DNA of 64,000 nucleotides from Amanita rubescens (GCA_015039365.1 WION01000011.1:620001-684000); one strand, 5' to 3'; positions 33,719 to 46,561 are shown, numbered from the stretch's first letter. Notes: generated by a model not told the origin, from the letters alone. A program made the numbers and translations.

Positions 33719-36475
33719 CAACACTTTACCCTCCCCCACGTGTCCTTGTGGACTCCTTGTGGACTCCCGGACTCCTCAGGACTCCTCAGGACTCCCTGTA
33801 GACTCCTGATAAATTGACATAAAATGCCAGGAGTGGACAAGGACTCCTTGTGGACTCCTTGTTCACTCCCTGTTCACTCCTCATTGACTGCAAAAAAAGC
33901 GAAAAATGCCAGGAGTCATCCCACAAGGAGTGGACCAGGAGTCCCTGTGGAGTCCTGCTCACTCCTGGTTCAAAGCAAAAAAGTAGCAAGTAAAAATTGC
34001 AAGGACTGGACAGGAGTCCCTGTGGAGTCCTGCTCACTCCCTGCTCATTTGTCATTACTGTAACAGCAACATAAATCTGTTGCACTACAATGCTGTGACA
34101 TAACAGTGAATCTAAATAACTACAAACCATTTAAAAACATCATCTGCACCAATCAATACCACCACCATCACCACCACTATCATCATCACCATCCACCTGT
34201 GGCCCACTTTTTTCCTGCTCTGATTGTTTGTTGATGTAGTATGCAGGAACCAGTTAAAAACATATGGTGTAATCTACCATTACTACCATCTCTTATCTGT
34301 CCTGGGATAACAGGTGGCATTTTGTAACTCTTTGAACTGATTATCATACTTATCAATGCTGATGTGGTTGGGCAAGGCTAGATCAGCATTATCATCCTGA
34401 TACCAGTGATGTAATCTGCCATTGCTACCGTCCCTTATCTGTCCAGAAATAGCTGCCAGCTTTCCATAATTCTTTCGGCCAATTGTCCAGAATTACCATA
34501 GTTATTATTCTGATCATGACATGGTAGTGTTGTACACCAACTACTCAGGTAATACCATACTTGTGAGAATGTCAATTCTGGGCTACATTGTAAAATTTGC
34601 CAACCCTACTGTCCTTTAAATTGAATTACCAATTGGTACATATATCAGACTTGGGAATATTACAGGTTTTTTATTTATTTTAAGGCTTTATCTAGCCTTA
34701 TCCAAATTCAGCCAAAATCCTGATGGCCAATCATCCTTTTCAGTATTTGCTCATAACCACCTAGTAAGGCATTCAATGTTCACATGCCTTTGTATTGAAG
34801 GCACACATGTAACTGAGTCACATCTTCATGGAAACTTAATCCATCAGGATTCCTACTCATTCCCAGCCATTCCTATTGCATCCTATGTAAGTAGACTGAC
34901 ATCACCAGTACTTCACACTCATGTGCAATTTCATGCTGCTTTCCAAATTTCAGGTGGGCATGCATGTTGTTTGGCAATGTTTATACTTGCAATAAAAACC
35001 TGAAAATTCATATGATCCAGGTCATATATGTAGGACTTATTGTAAAACCAAATAATCCCAAGCACTTGAAATATTTGCAAAAGACCTTTTCAGATGTGAG
35101 TGTGAGGAATTGTAAAGTCTGAAAATAATCTTGAAAATGTCCCATGTGATCAAGGACATGCAAAAATTATGATGCCAAACTAAATAAGCTAAAATGTGAA
35201 TGCAAAAAGTCTGTTTGTCTTTTGGTTTTGCCACTCCATGTGTGACCACCTGCAAAGTCAATTTGGGAGGGGTGTCTGGTGATGATCAAGTTTGGTCAGT
35301 TTTAGGAAGTTGGGGTTGCTGGTTATGAGTGACTGGAAGTGCTGGAAGTCAGTTGCAGTGACTTGTGCAATGGTTCAGAGTAGCATCAGAAAACATGCCA
35401 ATTGAAAAATCTGACATCTGATGGTGTCTGATTCCTGATTACCTGACTGGTGCTGGGACACTTGGAGGGTATGGGATGCAAAGCAGCAAATCCAAGGCCC
35501 ATTCTTCCTGATCATCTTTGTTATGTGCATGGTTTGTACATGGAAATTGCTGCCATCTTAAAGTTGTGTTACAAAACATCACAGGGCTCAGCTCTTATAA
35601 GATGGAGCTTCATTTCATTCAGCCTTGGAACTGGTTGTTTGATTGTCTGACAATCAGATGTCATCAGTTAATATCAGACAACAGACAACCAGTGTTCCAG
35701 CACAAGTCAGGCAATCAGAAAATCAGATCAGGTTCAAAAGACTGGTGTTCAAAACAGTACTTTGCAAGTATCTTGAGTTTGGCAGCATTTGGCACTGCAA
35801 TTCTTGCACAGATGTGATCACATGATTTTTTGGGATTTTTGAGAATTTTTTTGATTTTTTTGATTTTTTTCAAAGCTATGTTTGAAAATGTATTTTGCAA
35901 ATATCTCATGTTTGACTTTATTTGGCATTATGATTGTTGCATATTCTGAATCACAAAAGCTAGGCGCATCTTTTTTGTCACAGTCACATATTACATAATG
36001 TCACACTTCTATAAAAGGAAATTTTCAATTTTGTTATATTTTATCTTATCTTATCTAGGCCATCATATTACTTAAGCTGCTTATCATCTATCTATCTATC
36101 TAATCTTATCTCCACCGCCCCCCCTTTTCCCGAGGGGGTGCTGGGGGATATGTGCCAGATGCCCCCTCCTTATATACCTGTGGGCCTGCGCACAGACCAA
36201 CTGGTCATGTCACATGACCACATAAACAGGAATGAAACAAGGAGTCCTTACACTCCTTGTGGACTCCTCATACAGGGAGTCCAGAGGAGTCCCGGGAGTC
36301 TACTGGGAGTCTACCGGGAGTCCCAGCTCACTCCCGGTACATTTTGGCTGGGATGAGGGGTCTTCCAGGGAGGTGGGAGTCCCTCTGGAGTCCCGGGAAT
36401 TCCTGGGAATTCCCGGGAGTGAGCCAGGAGTCCTCAGGAGTCCACAAGGAACGCGTGGGGGAGGGTAAAGACCTC
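33719..36475 (+). mobile_element. KDZ-2: non-autonomous KDZ derivative (2757 bp)
   Basis: It has the same CAACA and GAGGT ends, 17-bp core and subterminal GGAGTC zones as KDZ-1, but no long open frame. About 80 bp matching the KDZ-1 transposase C-terminus survive near 34730-34800 (GGYEQILKR region on minus), and its Asp-rich tail near 34150-34210. The centre (about 34800-36150) is AT-rich DNA unlike KDZ-1. It is almost identical to KDZ-3 in opposite orientation. KDZ-1 or a relative would have to supply transposase. Confidence 0.92.
34255..34735. repeat. Extra segment of about 480 bp in KDZ-2 (also in KDZ-3)
   Basis: In KDZ-1 and KDZ-4 the words CAGGAACCAGTTAAAA and CATCCTTTTCAG are about 10 bp apart; in KDZ-2/3 about 480 bp separate them. 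The insert contains two diverged copies of a unit with GTAATCTACCATTACTACC and CTTATCTGTCC. It explains nearly all of the length difference from KDZ-4. Confidence 0.8.
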
Positions 36476-36483
36476 GTTACCTT
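36476..36483. repeat. KDZ-2 right target-site duplication (GTTACCTT)
   Basis: Exact copy of 33711-33718. Confidence 0.92.
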
Positions 36484-37003
36484 GCCCTTCACGCGGCCTG
36501 TGCCAAGGTCACCCACATGTCGGGTGCTGCCAAGCACATCGACATGTTCATGAGGGATATGGAGGATACAAAAGTACTGGCTGCTGACGGTTCGTCTGCT
36601 GGATTACTGGTTCATGCGTTACAACTCTGCGTGGCCACGGCGTAAATTTGAAGCTACCCGTACTTGTCAGATCACTTTCAACTTGTTCCTGTGCGCAATG
36701 TTTAACTATTACATATAATATTAAGTCGTTAATATCTACATTCATCACTGTTCTCAACCGTGCGGCAGGTCTTAAGTTCAACTTGGCATCTCTCGGGCTG
36801 ATCAACCTCACACATTAGAGCAATTGAGATGAGTCTTCGGAGGAGGTTGAGGTGGTGGATAGGTGGATAGAACTGATGCAATCAGAACATGTTGCACCTC
36901 AAAAGAGAAATCAGCCGTGTTGGTCGCAGCGCATAAATCGTCACGGTTGGTGCGTTCGCAGCTTCTTTTCTTTTTCGGGCGTTATGTAATACACGCACCC
37001 GCC

Positions 37004-37360
37004 AGATGCGACGAATCACGATAGACCAACTCCATCATTACCCCACCGTCGACTTCCTCAACTTCGACGCTAACTTACGCAGCATTGAACCCCAATGGTC
37101 ACGTAAGTGTTTCTTTCTCTCATTGAAGCGCCGACTAACACATCATAATATCTAGAGATCCAGTTTCGCATTCTCGCCGCCCTCGCTGTCAGTGCACTCC
37201 TACACTCTCCGCATCAGAATAGCTTCTTTCATGCGACCACCGTCCCGGTGGATTCACATGGAATCATACCACCGCTCTTTTGGCTTCCAACGACCCAATC
37301 GAGGATGCCAACTCGAATCAGATCATCCAACGAGAACATGGGCGGGGCAGCCTGAGTGCG
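37004..37360 (+). CDS. Small two-exon candidate gene, family unknown
   Basis: Exon 1 begins MRRITIDQLHHYPTVDFLNF at about 37007 and ends at a GTAAGT donor near 37103. After an intron ending CTAG at about 37156 the frame reads QIQFRILAALAVSALLHSPH, HATTVPVDSHGIIPPLFWLP and stops near 37355. Good splice sites and amino-acid composition make it plausible, but no known family is recognised and the next 500 bp are featureless. Confidence 0.3.
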
Positions 37361-39301
37361 CGTCCGTGAATCTGGGAATGACGCACGATTCACTTGTCTC
37401 ATTTTTGAGTCGGGAGTTCAATGAGAGGGTGACGAGCGGGCATGAGCCGTGACGCCTGATGTGGTCGATTCGAATGTTAGCGAGCATCAGACGTTGCATA
37501 ATCTCACCAGTCAGAGTCATTGCCCCCAGAAATCTTCGAGCACAGTTGCAGAAGGAGAAACTGGACGTGTTTAATAAAGCGCCGAGGTCAAGGAACGTTG
37601 TTCGGAAACAGCATCAGAACAAGAAGTCTATGTCACTCTGACTCACTCAGCTTTGTGCGGCTCCTCTGATCGAGCGCGTTTGTCAAACACCCAAGCCTGC
37701 ACAGGGGCTGAGTCTAATGGATGGGCATGTGGTGCGTTGAGCAAACGCGAACTTGGGAATTGGTTGGAGACGATTAGCCACATGGCGAGGAACGCGACGA
37801 CATCGGTCGACGTACCTTGGAAAATTTCCCAAGCCGATGCTACGGCATCCACACGTTGAATCATGTAGTACATCACACAATCCAACAAGCTGGTAAGTTT
37901 CATGACTTATGGGTTGCCATCATGTTATTGCGGACTTACTTTGAGCGATTACTAATGATAAAACAGCCTTGTAGCGAATAAACTGCGGAACGAGGGTTAC
38001 ATGCAAAGGAGCTTGAAACTATAGTTTCATTAGTGAATTCAGCTACAGAGCAGGCTGCAGGATGGGATGAATGACCATTCGGCATTAGAGAACCATGACA
38101 AAATCCTGCGCTACATTTTCGGATGTGTGTAGTGTTAGGGCTTGCAGAAGTGGCCCGCGCTCTCCTGTTGTCATCAAGCCATTCACGAGCTTCTTCAATT
38201 AGTGAAGTCCATTCAGCGTCAGTCAAACGTTCAAGCGTCTTGACGAAGATCGTTGCACGGCGAATACGCTTCGCATTCTTCTCGGCCTTTGTGAACGTAT
38301 CACCAAAGTTATTCTTCGAGAACTCAGGTAGATCCTTCTTCGCTCTCTCGCCTTCTTTCCAATATTCGAGCGCTCGCTCAACCTTAAAGAATGACTTGAT
38401 TAGAGATGACCAATGGCTGGAGCGAAGACGTACTGCTTGCATTGACAATAGCAAGGCACCAATTGGCCTTGAATTCACCAAGCTGTCGATGTCGTTGAGA
38501 TGAACCAGATGAGCATTTGCAAAAGTGTAGAGAATGAGTTGGTTTCTCCCCAAACCCTAAATTGGCAATTGAGAATCTGTACTGCTGAAATAAGGCAACG
38601 CACCTTTCTAAGCGCCGGATCCTCGCTCCATTCCGACCATTGGTAGTAGTACGTGTAGTACGTGTGTTCCGGAGTAATCATGATGGGAGCCTTTACGAGA
38701 TGTGCGGAAATTTCACCAGCCACGAGTTCTTTTGTTGGAAGGCCTTTACGATTAGCGTCGATATGGGATTCAACAGCTTTTAATCCCATGCCAGGTTCCA
38801 AATCCGTTGTGCCAGGACTCGAGTTTCGACTTCGTCTGATAACGTTATTGATTGAAAATATGATTACTATGAGCGTGAGCCTGAGAATGGCTTACCAGCA
38901 TGTACCAGACGTTATTCACTGCCACCATATACCTTTTCTCAGGAAAAACTTCATCGACAATCAATTGCAAGTCCTTCACACTCAGCAGTGCCCATGGTTC
39001 AAGTGATGCTGTCTTCATGCGTGCACGAGACACCACAACATTCTTGAACAAAGATTCTGTTTGAGCCTGGTCTGGGAGGTGCGAATGCTTCCACTTTTTG
39101 TCGCCATTGCATGACGCTGTCATACTGGACCTGGATGACGACTCGAAATTCTTCTCGATCTTTATCATTGACTGGGAATCGCTGTTAGTCAAGTAGTAAG
39201 AGGGGAAAAAAATTAACTTAACGTATGCGGCGCCAGACGCGGCCTTGGATGGTTTCTGATCAGACTGGACCGCTTTTGCTTCAACTACATCAGTCTCGCC
39301 A

Positions 39302-39309
39302 TCCGCAAC
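39302..39309. repeat. KDZ-3 target-site duplication, left (TCCGCAAC)
   Basis: Repeated exactly at 42073-42080. Confidence 0.92.
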
Positions 39310-42072
39310 GAGGTCTTTACCCTCCCCCACGTGTTCCTTGTGGACTCCTGAGGACTCCTGGCTCACTCCCGGGAATTCCCAGGAATTCCCGGGACTCCAG
39401 AGGGACTCCCACCTCCCTGGAAGACCCCTCATCCCAGCCAAAATGTACCGGGAGTGAGCTGGGACTCCCGGTAGACTCCCAGTAGACTCCCGGGACTCCT
39501 CTGGACTCCCTGTATGAGGAGTCCACAAGGAGTGTAAGGACTCCTTGTTTCATTCCTGTTTATGTGGTCATGTGACATGACCAGTTGGTCTGTGCGCAGG
39601 CCCACAGGTATATAAGGAGGGGGCATCTGGCACATATCCCCCAGCACCCCCTCGGGAAAAGGGGGGGCGGTGGAGATAAGATTAGATAGATAGATAGATG
39701 ATAAGCAGCTTAAGTAATATGATGGCCTAGATAAGATAAGATAAAATATAACAAAATTGAAAATTTCCTTTTATAGAAGTGTGACATTATGTAATATGTG
39801 ACTGTGACAAAAAAGATGCGCCTAGCTTTTGTGATTCAGAATATGCAACAATCATAATGCCAAATAAAGTCAAACATGAGATATTTGCAAAATACATTTT
39901 CAAACATAGCTTTGAAAAAAATCAAAAAAATCAAAAAAATTCTCAAAAATCCCAAAAAATCATGTGATCACATCTGTGCAAGAATTGCAGTGCCAAATGC
40001 TGCCAAACTCAAGATACTTGCAAAGTACTGTTTTGAACACCAGTCTTTTGAACCTGATCTGATTTTCTGATTGCCTGACTTGTGCTGGAACACTGGTTGT
40101 CTGTTGTCTGATATTAACTGATGACATCTGATTGTCAGACAATCAAACAACCAGTTCCAAGGCTGAATGAAATGAAGCTCCATCTTATAAGAGCTGAGCC
40201 CTGTGATGTTTTGTAACACAACTTTAAGATGGCAGCAATTTCCATGTACAAACCATGCACATAACAAAGATGATCAGGAAGAATGGGCCTTGGATTTGCT
40301 GCTTTGCATCCCATACCCTCCAAGTGTCCCAGCACCAGTCAGGTAATCAGGAATCAGACACCATCAGATGTCAGATTTTTCAATTGGCATGTTTTCTGAT
40401 GCTACTCTGAACCATTGCACAAGTCACTGCAACTGACTTCCAGTGGCACTTCCAGTCACTCATAACCAGCAACCCCAACTTCCTAAAACTGACCAAACTT
40501 GATCATCACCAGACACCCCTCCCAAATTGACTTTGCAGGTGGTCACACATGGAGTGGCAAAACCAAAAGATAAACAGACTTTTTGCATTCACATTTTAGC
40601 TTATTTAGTTTGGCATCATAATTTTTGCATGTCCTTGATCACATGGGACATTTTCAAGATTATTTTCAGACTTTACAATTCCTCACACTCACATCTGAAA
40701 AGGTCTTTTGCAAATATTTCAAGTGCTTGGGATTATTTGGTTTTACAATAAGTCCTACATATATGACCTGCCAGATCATATGAATTTTCAGGTTTTTATT
40801 GCAAGTATAAACATTGCCAAACAACATGCATGCCCACCTGAAATTTGGAAAGCAGCATGAAATTGCACATGAGTGTGAAGTACTGGTGATGTCAGTCTAC
40901 TTACATAGGATGCAATAGGAATGGCTGGGAATGAGTAGGAATCCTGATGGATTAAGTTTCCATGAAGATGTGACTCAGTTACATGTGTGCCTTCAATACA
41001 AAGGCATGTGAACATTGAATGCCTTACTAGGTGGTTATGAGCAAATACTGAAAAGGATGATTGGCCATCAGGATTTTGGCTGAATTTGGATAAGGCTAGA
41101 TAAAGCCTTAAAATAAATAAAAAACCTGTAATATTCCCAAGTCTGATATATGTACCAATTGGTAATTCAATTTAAAGGACAGTAGGGTTGGCAAATTTTA
41201 CAATGTAGCCCAGAATTGACATTCTCACAAGTATGGTATTACCTGAGTAGTTGGTGTACAACACTACCATGTCATGATCAGAATAATAACTATGGTAATT
41301 CTGGACAATTGGCCGAAAGAATTATGGAAAGCTGGCAGCTATTTCTGGACAGATAAGGGACGGTAGCAATGGCAGATTACATCACTGGTATCAGGATGAT
41401 AATGCTGATCTAGCCTTGCCCAACCACATCAGCATTGATAAGTATGATAATCAGTTCAAAGAGTTACAAAATGCCACCTGTTATCCCAGGACAGATAAGA
41501 GATGGTAGTAATGGCAGATTACACCATATGTTTTTAACTGGTTCCTGCATACTACATCAACAAACAATCAGAGCAGGAAACAAGTGGGCCACAGGTGGAT
41601 GGTGATGATGATAGTGGTGGTGATGGTGGTGGTATTGATTGGTGCAGATGATGTTTTTAAATGGTTTGTAGTTATTTAGATTCACTGTTATGTCACAGCA
41701 TTGTAGTGCAACAGATTTATGTTGCTGTTACAGTAATGACAAATGAGCAGGGAGTGAGCAGGACTCCACAGGGACTCCTGTCCAGTCCTTGCAATTTTTA
41801 CTTGCTACTTTTTTGCTTTGAACCAGGAGTGAGCAGGACTCCACAGGGACTCCTGGTCCACTCCTTGTGGGATGACTCCTGGCATTTTTCGCTTTTTTTG
41901 CAGTCAATGAGGAGTGAACAGGGAGTGAACAAGGAGTCCACAAGGAGTCCTTGTCCACTCCTGGCATTTTATGTCAATTTATCAGGAGTCTACAGGGAGT
42001 CCTGAGGAGTCCTGAGGAGTCCGGGAGTCCACAAGGAGTCCACAAGGACACGTGGGGGAGGGTAAAGTGTTG
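39310..42072 (-). mobile_element. KDZ-3: non-autonomous KDZ derivative, inverted twin of KDZ-2 (2763 bp)
   Basis: On the plus strand it runs from GAGGT plus core to core plus TGTTG, the reverse of KDZ-2. Every stretch I compared is the same apart from a few single-base or few-base differences. Its target duplication differs from that of KDZ-2, so the two are independent insertions. It sits in the companion gene of Plavaka B. Confidence 0.92.
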
Positions 42073-42080
42073 TCCGCAAC
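42073..42080. repeat. KDZ-3 target-site duplication, right (TCCGCAAC)
   Basis: Exact copy of 39302-39309. Confidence 0.92.
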
Positions 42081-43160
42081 AGGTCCGCCATATTGAAGCA
42101 TGGCATCGTTGTCATCTGAAGGGGATGTGGACATAGATTTCCCGACAAGTTTCGCCCATTGTTGATCGATGCCATCTTCCAGTGCAACGTATTTCTTCTT
42201 CTTTGATCGTTTGCTGCTGGGGAAAACATGGTGTGAGAAACACCACTACGGACGAAGTCAAGCATACTCATAGGTGTTTCCGGCTATCTCGGACGCTTTA
42301 CATTTATTGTTTGAGGGTGTTCCCGTATTGGGCTTAGTCTTCCTCGTCTTTGCGGCTTTTCTTCACTTTGCTTTTCTTCGTCTTTTGTGGGTCTTCATCA
42401 TCGCCATCTTCAAGTTCATCTTCGATATCATGTTCCTCAACATCTTCAGAAGACCCTGATTCTTCACGGTTTGAATCCTGATACTCGTCTGCAAGGTAGT
42501 TCATTCATTGGTTACATTTGTGTTTGCCAATGCTTACCACCAGAATCCACACTTGATTCCGCATAGCCGACCAGTTGTGCAGTGCCCTTTGCTGCACGCG
42601 GGATCGATCGGCGCACCACAGGATCTAGATGTGGTCAACTTCCAGTCTTCCCTTTGGCTGGCGGTGAGGTCTGTGAACAATATGACTGCATATAGTCGCT
42701 AACGTCAACGCACCAGTATTCTTTGTCGGGTTTTCCTTGTTGCTGTGGCAAAGTTCGTCTCTTCATCAGGCACGACCAACTTCTTTTTCGCTGCAGTAAG
42801 GTCGGTGAACAAACATGACCACATATCGCAACTAACTCGGAGAACACACCACGCGCTCTTCATGCTCCTTATCCTGTCCTTTGGCTGGTGGTAAGGCTAT
42901 GAGCAGACAAGACCGCATAAAGCCACTAAAATTTTTTACCAGCCCCACGATCTTTCCTGCGCTCTTGTTCGCGCTCTTCATCTTGCCGAAGCTGCTCATC
43001 TTCAATAGCCGCGAGCTTCTCGATGGCTTTGCGCCACTGCTTCAGCTTCTATGGCCGCTGCTTCCTCACGAGCTTGTTCGACTTAAGCATATGTACGTCG
43101 TGGTGCTGGCATATCTGGACGGCCTGGATGCGCGTCCTTGTTGCCAGCACGGGTTGCCAT

Positions 43161-43332
43161 GCGCGTCACTGCTATGAACTTGGATGGTGGGCGGAAGGAT
43201 GAAAGTGGTGGAAGGAAGAAGAACAATGTGACAGCACTTCGAAGGTTTTCGATGCGTCACTATTAACACCTCTTGTAGTTGACTGCCCAGTCAAAAGTAG
43301 TGCATTTCCAAGACTTCTTTTCAGCCTATACC
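43161..43332. promoter_or_regulatory. Shared divergent promoter of Plavaka copy B
   Basis: 172 bp between the companion start (minus) and the transposase start (plus), equivalent to 10199-10331 in copy A. No motif was identified with certainty. Confidence 0.45.
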
Positions 43333-46300
43333 ATGCCACGCGCATCCAAGTTCAAGCCGCGTAATATTCCTTGTCCAGTACCGCAATGCAATCGATTTTT
43401 TACATCTCATCATGGTCTGACAAACCATATGAGGATACACTCAGCACGAACTTATGCGAGCCCTGGTAAATGAAAGGCAATGTGACTCACAGCAATTGAA
43501 TCAAAATCACAACAATGTTCTCGATCCACCAACATACCCGAATGATGATGACTTCGCCATTTTGGTGATTCGGATGGTCCCCCCCAGCACTCCAGTATTC
43601 CAGAGAAGGGTGAAAATGTCGTCACTCACCCATACATCAATGGTACAGAGCTCACTACTTTCAAACCGTCATTTTTTGACTCATTTTCCTACAGGCCGTC
43701 CATGCGACGCTACAGGGGACTCCTTACCTGATGGCACCTCACCGCTGCTTTGGGACGATGCGGCTCCAAATGATTTTGCCCCATACACTTCAAGAGAATC
43801 CTATGAACTTGCCGACCTCTTATTCAGGCGCATTGGGATGCCTGAAGATCAAATCAACGATTTACTACAGATATGGGCCAGAACCCTGCCTCCGGACTGT
43901 GATCCTCCGTCTACCAGTGCACAAGATATGTATGATGCAACGACGCTGGGTGATACTATTCCATGGAAGTCATTCTCAGTTTCGTTTAGACAAGCGATGG
44001 AGGAACCAGAGGCAAACAGTCCACCTTGGAAGCTCAAATCCTACAACGTGTGGTTTCGCGATCCTCACCAAGCTCTTAAAATGCAATTGGCACGACGGGA
44101 TTTCGCTGTAGAAATGGACCTCTCTCCCAAGAAAATCACCGATAAAAAGACCAAGATTCGCCGATATCAGAACTTCATGTCTGGCGAGTGGGCATGGGAT
44201 CAAGCTGTGAGTGTTAATCTGTAGTTTAGATGCTCAACTAATTGATTCAACAGGATATCTTATCAGAAGATGAACAAAATCACGGCGCAACATTCTGCCC
44301 AATCATCTTAAGTAGTGACAAGACGACCGTCTCTGTTGCAACGGGTCAAAATGAATATTATCCGTTATATCTCACTAACGGGTTGATCCATAACAATGTG
44401 CGCCGTGCACACCGAAATGGAGTCTCTCATCGCATTTCTCGCCATTCCTAAAAGCGAGTTTTGCTGCTATTATTGTTTGATACATGCTCATGACGGCTTA
44501 GCGGACCGAGAGCATGACGATACTGCAGAATTCCGACAATTTCGACGACAACTCTTTCATGGCTCGCTAACATGTATACTTGATACCCTGCGCCCTGGAA
44601 TGACAAAGCCGGAGGTTATACGCTACGGTGATGGCCATTACAGATGAACCTTATTCGGTCTTGGGCCATACATTGCCAACTATCCAGAACAAGCTCTCTG
44701 TTTTATCGTGCAAGGATGGTGCCCAAAGTGCACTGCTAAAATGACGACCTTGACGGGGCCCGCGGTCAGCGCACACATGGATTGACAGAAGCTGCAATGG
44801 CTGTACCCGACAAAAAGGCACTGTGGTATGATTATGGCATTGTATCTGGTATTATGGTAAGTTGACCTGCGCTATTTTGATCATATCTTTCTCATGTTTA
44901 TGATATATATAGCCATTCACGTCGAACTTTCCTCGAGGTGATAGTATACATGAACTGATTGCACCGGGCATCCTACATCAGTTGATCGAAGGGACATTTA
45001 GAGACCACCTTGTTTCGTGGGTTGAGTATATAAAGACAAAGTACAAAGCCCAGAAGCGCCTAGCAAAGGCGATCTTGGCCGATATAGACCGGCGGTGTGT
45101 GATCTATCAACTCTAGTACCTGACAGCCGTCTAAGTCTTTCTCATCCCACATTTCAGAATTGCGTCTGTGCCATCCTTCCCCAACCTTCGCCGATTTCCT
45201 GAAGGACGCGGATACAAGCAATGGACGGGGGATGACTCGAAAGCATTGATGAAGGCGAGCTTAATCGTCAATATCAGTTACAAATAAAGGTGCTCACCTC
45301 AACTTAGGTATTTTTGCCGGCCATTGTGGGACGAGTTCCAGATCAGATGGTCAAAGCTATCCACTCATTCCTGGAATTCTGCTACTTGGTTCGACATTCT
45401 GTACTGGACGACGACGACGACCTTGATCAACTTGACGAACTCTTGGCCGATTTTTACAAGGAGCGGGAGATTTTTCGAGAACTAGGGATACGGTCGGGCC
45501 GATTTCAACCTACCTTGTCAACACTCCCTAACACATTACCGCGAGTTGGTCATCAAATTTGGTGTGCCTGATGGACTTTGCTCTTCAATCACGGAATCAA
45601 AGCATATCCAAGCCGTTAAGAAACCATGGCGCCGGTCTAGTAAATTCAATGCACTATCGCAAATGCTACGCACAAACCAGCGCATCGATAACTTAGCAGC
45701 CTCGACCGTTGACTTTCAAGCACGTGGGATGCTCAAGGAGTCCATCTGGGTGAATTACGTGGATCCTCCTCCTCCTCCGCAACCAGGTGGTCCAGGTCAA
45801 CCCTCTGAAGATGACGACGACGACGGAGATGGAGTTGATGATAGGAATATATTAGGGGAGGTGAAATTGGCTAAGGAAGCAAGTATGTTGTTTTATTTCT
45901 GTTCTTCATCCGTCTAAATGAGCTCGACAGTTCGTAATATCCCTCGTTCTCTTGCGCTACTTACACAGTGGCTAGGCATCCATTCCCTCCCGACACCCCT
46001 CTTTAACTTCTTGCGTGAGCAGCGTGCCCAAGACCTCGAAAACTTCCCTAATACAGGCAAGGTCTTCCCGTATCCATCAGCCGTTGCAACGTACTATGCT
46101 CCGAGTGACAAATCGGGTATTGGCGGAATGTTCCGCGAACGAATCCGATGTGTCAATTCCTGGCGTGGTGGACCCCCAAGGTATGACTGTGTTTTTATCA
46201 CACACGACGAAGATCTCCCTGGCTTTCAGGGACTTTATGTTGGTCAAGTACTTGCTTGGATGAAAATCAAGCACGAGAACATTCGCTACCACGCAGTACT

Positions 46301-46561
46301 GATAACCCCATTCGAAATCGTTGGAGATCAGCCATGCCCATTAACAAATATGTGGAAAGTTCGCCGTGTCCGTGACAATGCTGGGCGACGCGTATTGGGG
46401 ATCGTACACCTCGACGCTATATTTCGCGGCGCACATCTTATTGGTGTTCCGGGGACATCATCTATTCCATATGAGGTAAATCACACAAATGCCCTAGATG
46501 CCTACAGAACATTTTATGTGAATAAATTTATTGACTACCATGCTCCCGAAATAGCATTTTA
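43333..46561 (+). pseudogene. Plavaka-type transposase, copy B
   Basis: It starts MPRASKFKPRNIPCP with a C2H2 finger (C-PVPQ-C..H-MRI-H). HPYIN joins to GRPCDATGDSLPDG across an intron at 43641-43693. Blocks follow: YELADLLFRRIGMP, LLQIWARTL, WFRDPHQALK, KIRRYQNFMSGEWAWDQA, SDKTTVSVATGQNEYYPLYL, NGLIHNNVRRAHRNGV, FRQFRRQLFHGSL, MTKPEVIRYGDG, FPEGRGYKQWTGDDSKALMK, GLCSSITESKHIQAVKKPW, and the C-terminus FRERIRCVNSW, AHLIGVPGTSS, FYVNKFIDYHAPEIAF. A one-base loss near 44425 and a TGA at about 44645 (HYR-stop-TLFGLGP) break the frame. It is better preserved than A, but not functional as read. Confidence 0.85.

Larger units (their letters stand above)
32640..36645 (+). pseudogene. HNH_2-type nuclease gene interrupted by KDZ-2
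   Basis: Exons before the insertion give WFDPKTTKDQFNAYARCKLL, FDIAKEALREELRKPP, then the HNH core: RYRCALTGKID, QASHIFSPSIN (first His), HRLENIITMNSDIHTHFD (Asn and second His), followed by PNTYIVDSWDPFFRV and LPPRDPRYL. KDZ-2 (33719-36475) cuts in after RYL. The coding sequence resumes with LHAACAKVTHMSGAAKHIDM, MRDMEDTKVLAADGSSAG and a stop at 36643-36645. HNH_2 proteins are common in Agaricomycetes; their biological role is unclear, though the motif is that of a metal-dependent DNA nuclease. Apart from the insertion the frame looks sound. The first exon is not defined. Confidence 0.78.
37936..43160 (-). pseudogene. Plavaka companion gene, copy B, interrupted by KDZ-3
   Basis: The start at 43158-43160 reads MATRAGNKDAHPGRPDMP, sharing GNKDxHP with copy A. 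Glu/Ala-rich coiled-coil segments follow, already with stops (about 43084). Past KDZ-3 the conserved half continues: TDVVEAKAVQSDQ, KNVVVSRARMKTASLEPW, LQLIVDEVFPEKRY, VNSRPIGALLLSMQA, VERALEYWKEGERAKKD and LTDAEWTSLIEEAREWL. Removing KDZ-3 and one target duplication joins GGP to VADGETD in frame. So the insertion, plus older stops, inactivates the gene. Role unknown. Confidence 0.75.

Noticed and set aside
35820..35880. Short Lys/Ile-rich frame in the T-rich run of KDZ-2 (also KDZ-3, KDZ-4)
   Set aside because: A product of TTTTTGATTTTTT low complexity; no start context or family.
36230..36470. Open frames in the subterminal GGAGTC zones (repeated SRESR/GVPGV-type peptides)
   Set aside because: They arise from the short DNA repeats and appear in every KDZ copy on either strand.
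37690..37720. AAGCCTGC..GGGGCT as the left end of Plavaka B, paired with 46690-46715
   Set aside because: Only about 8 bp match before gaps are needed; too weak.
33719..42072. The inverted KDZ-2/KDZ-3 pair as one inverted duplication or assembly artefact
   Set aside because: The two copies have different exact 8-bp target duplications and lie in different genes.
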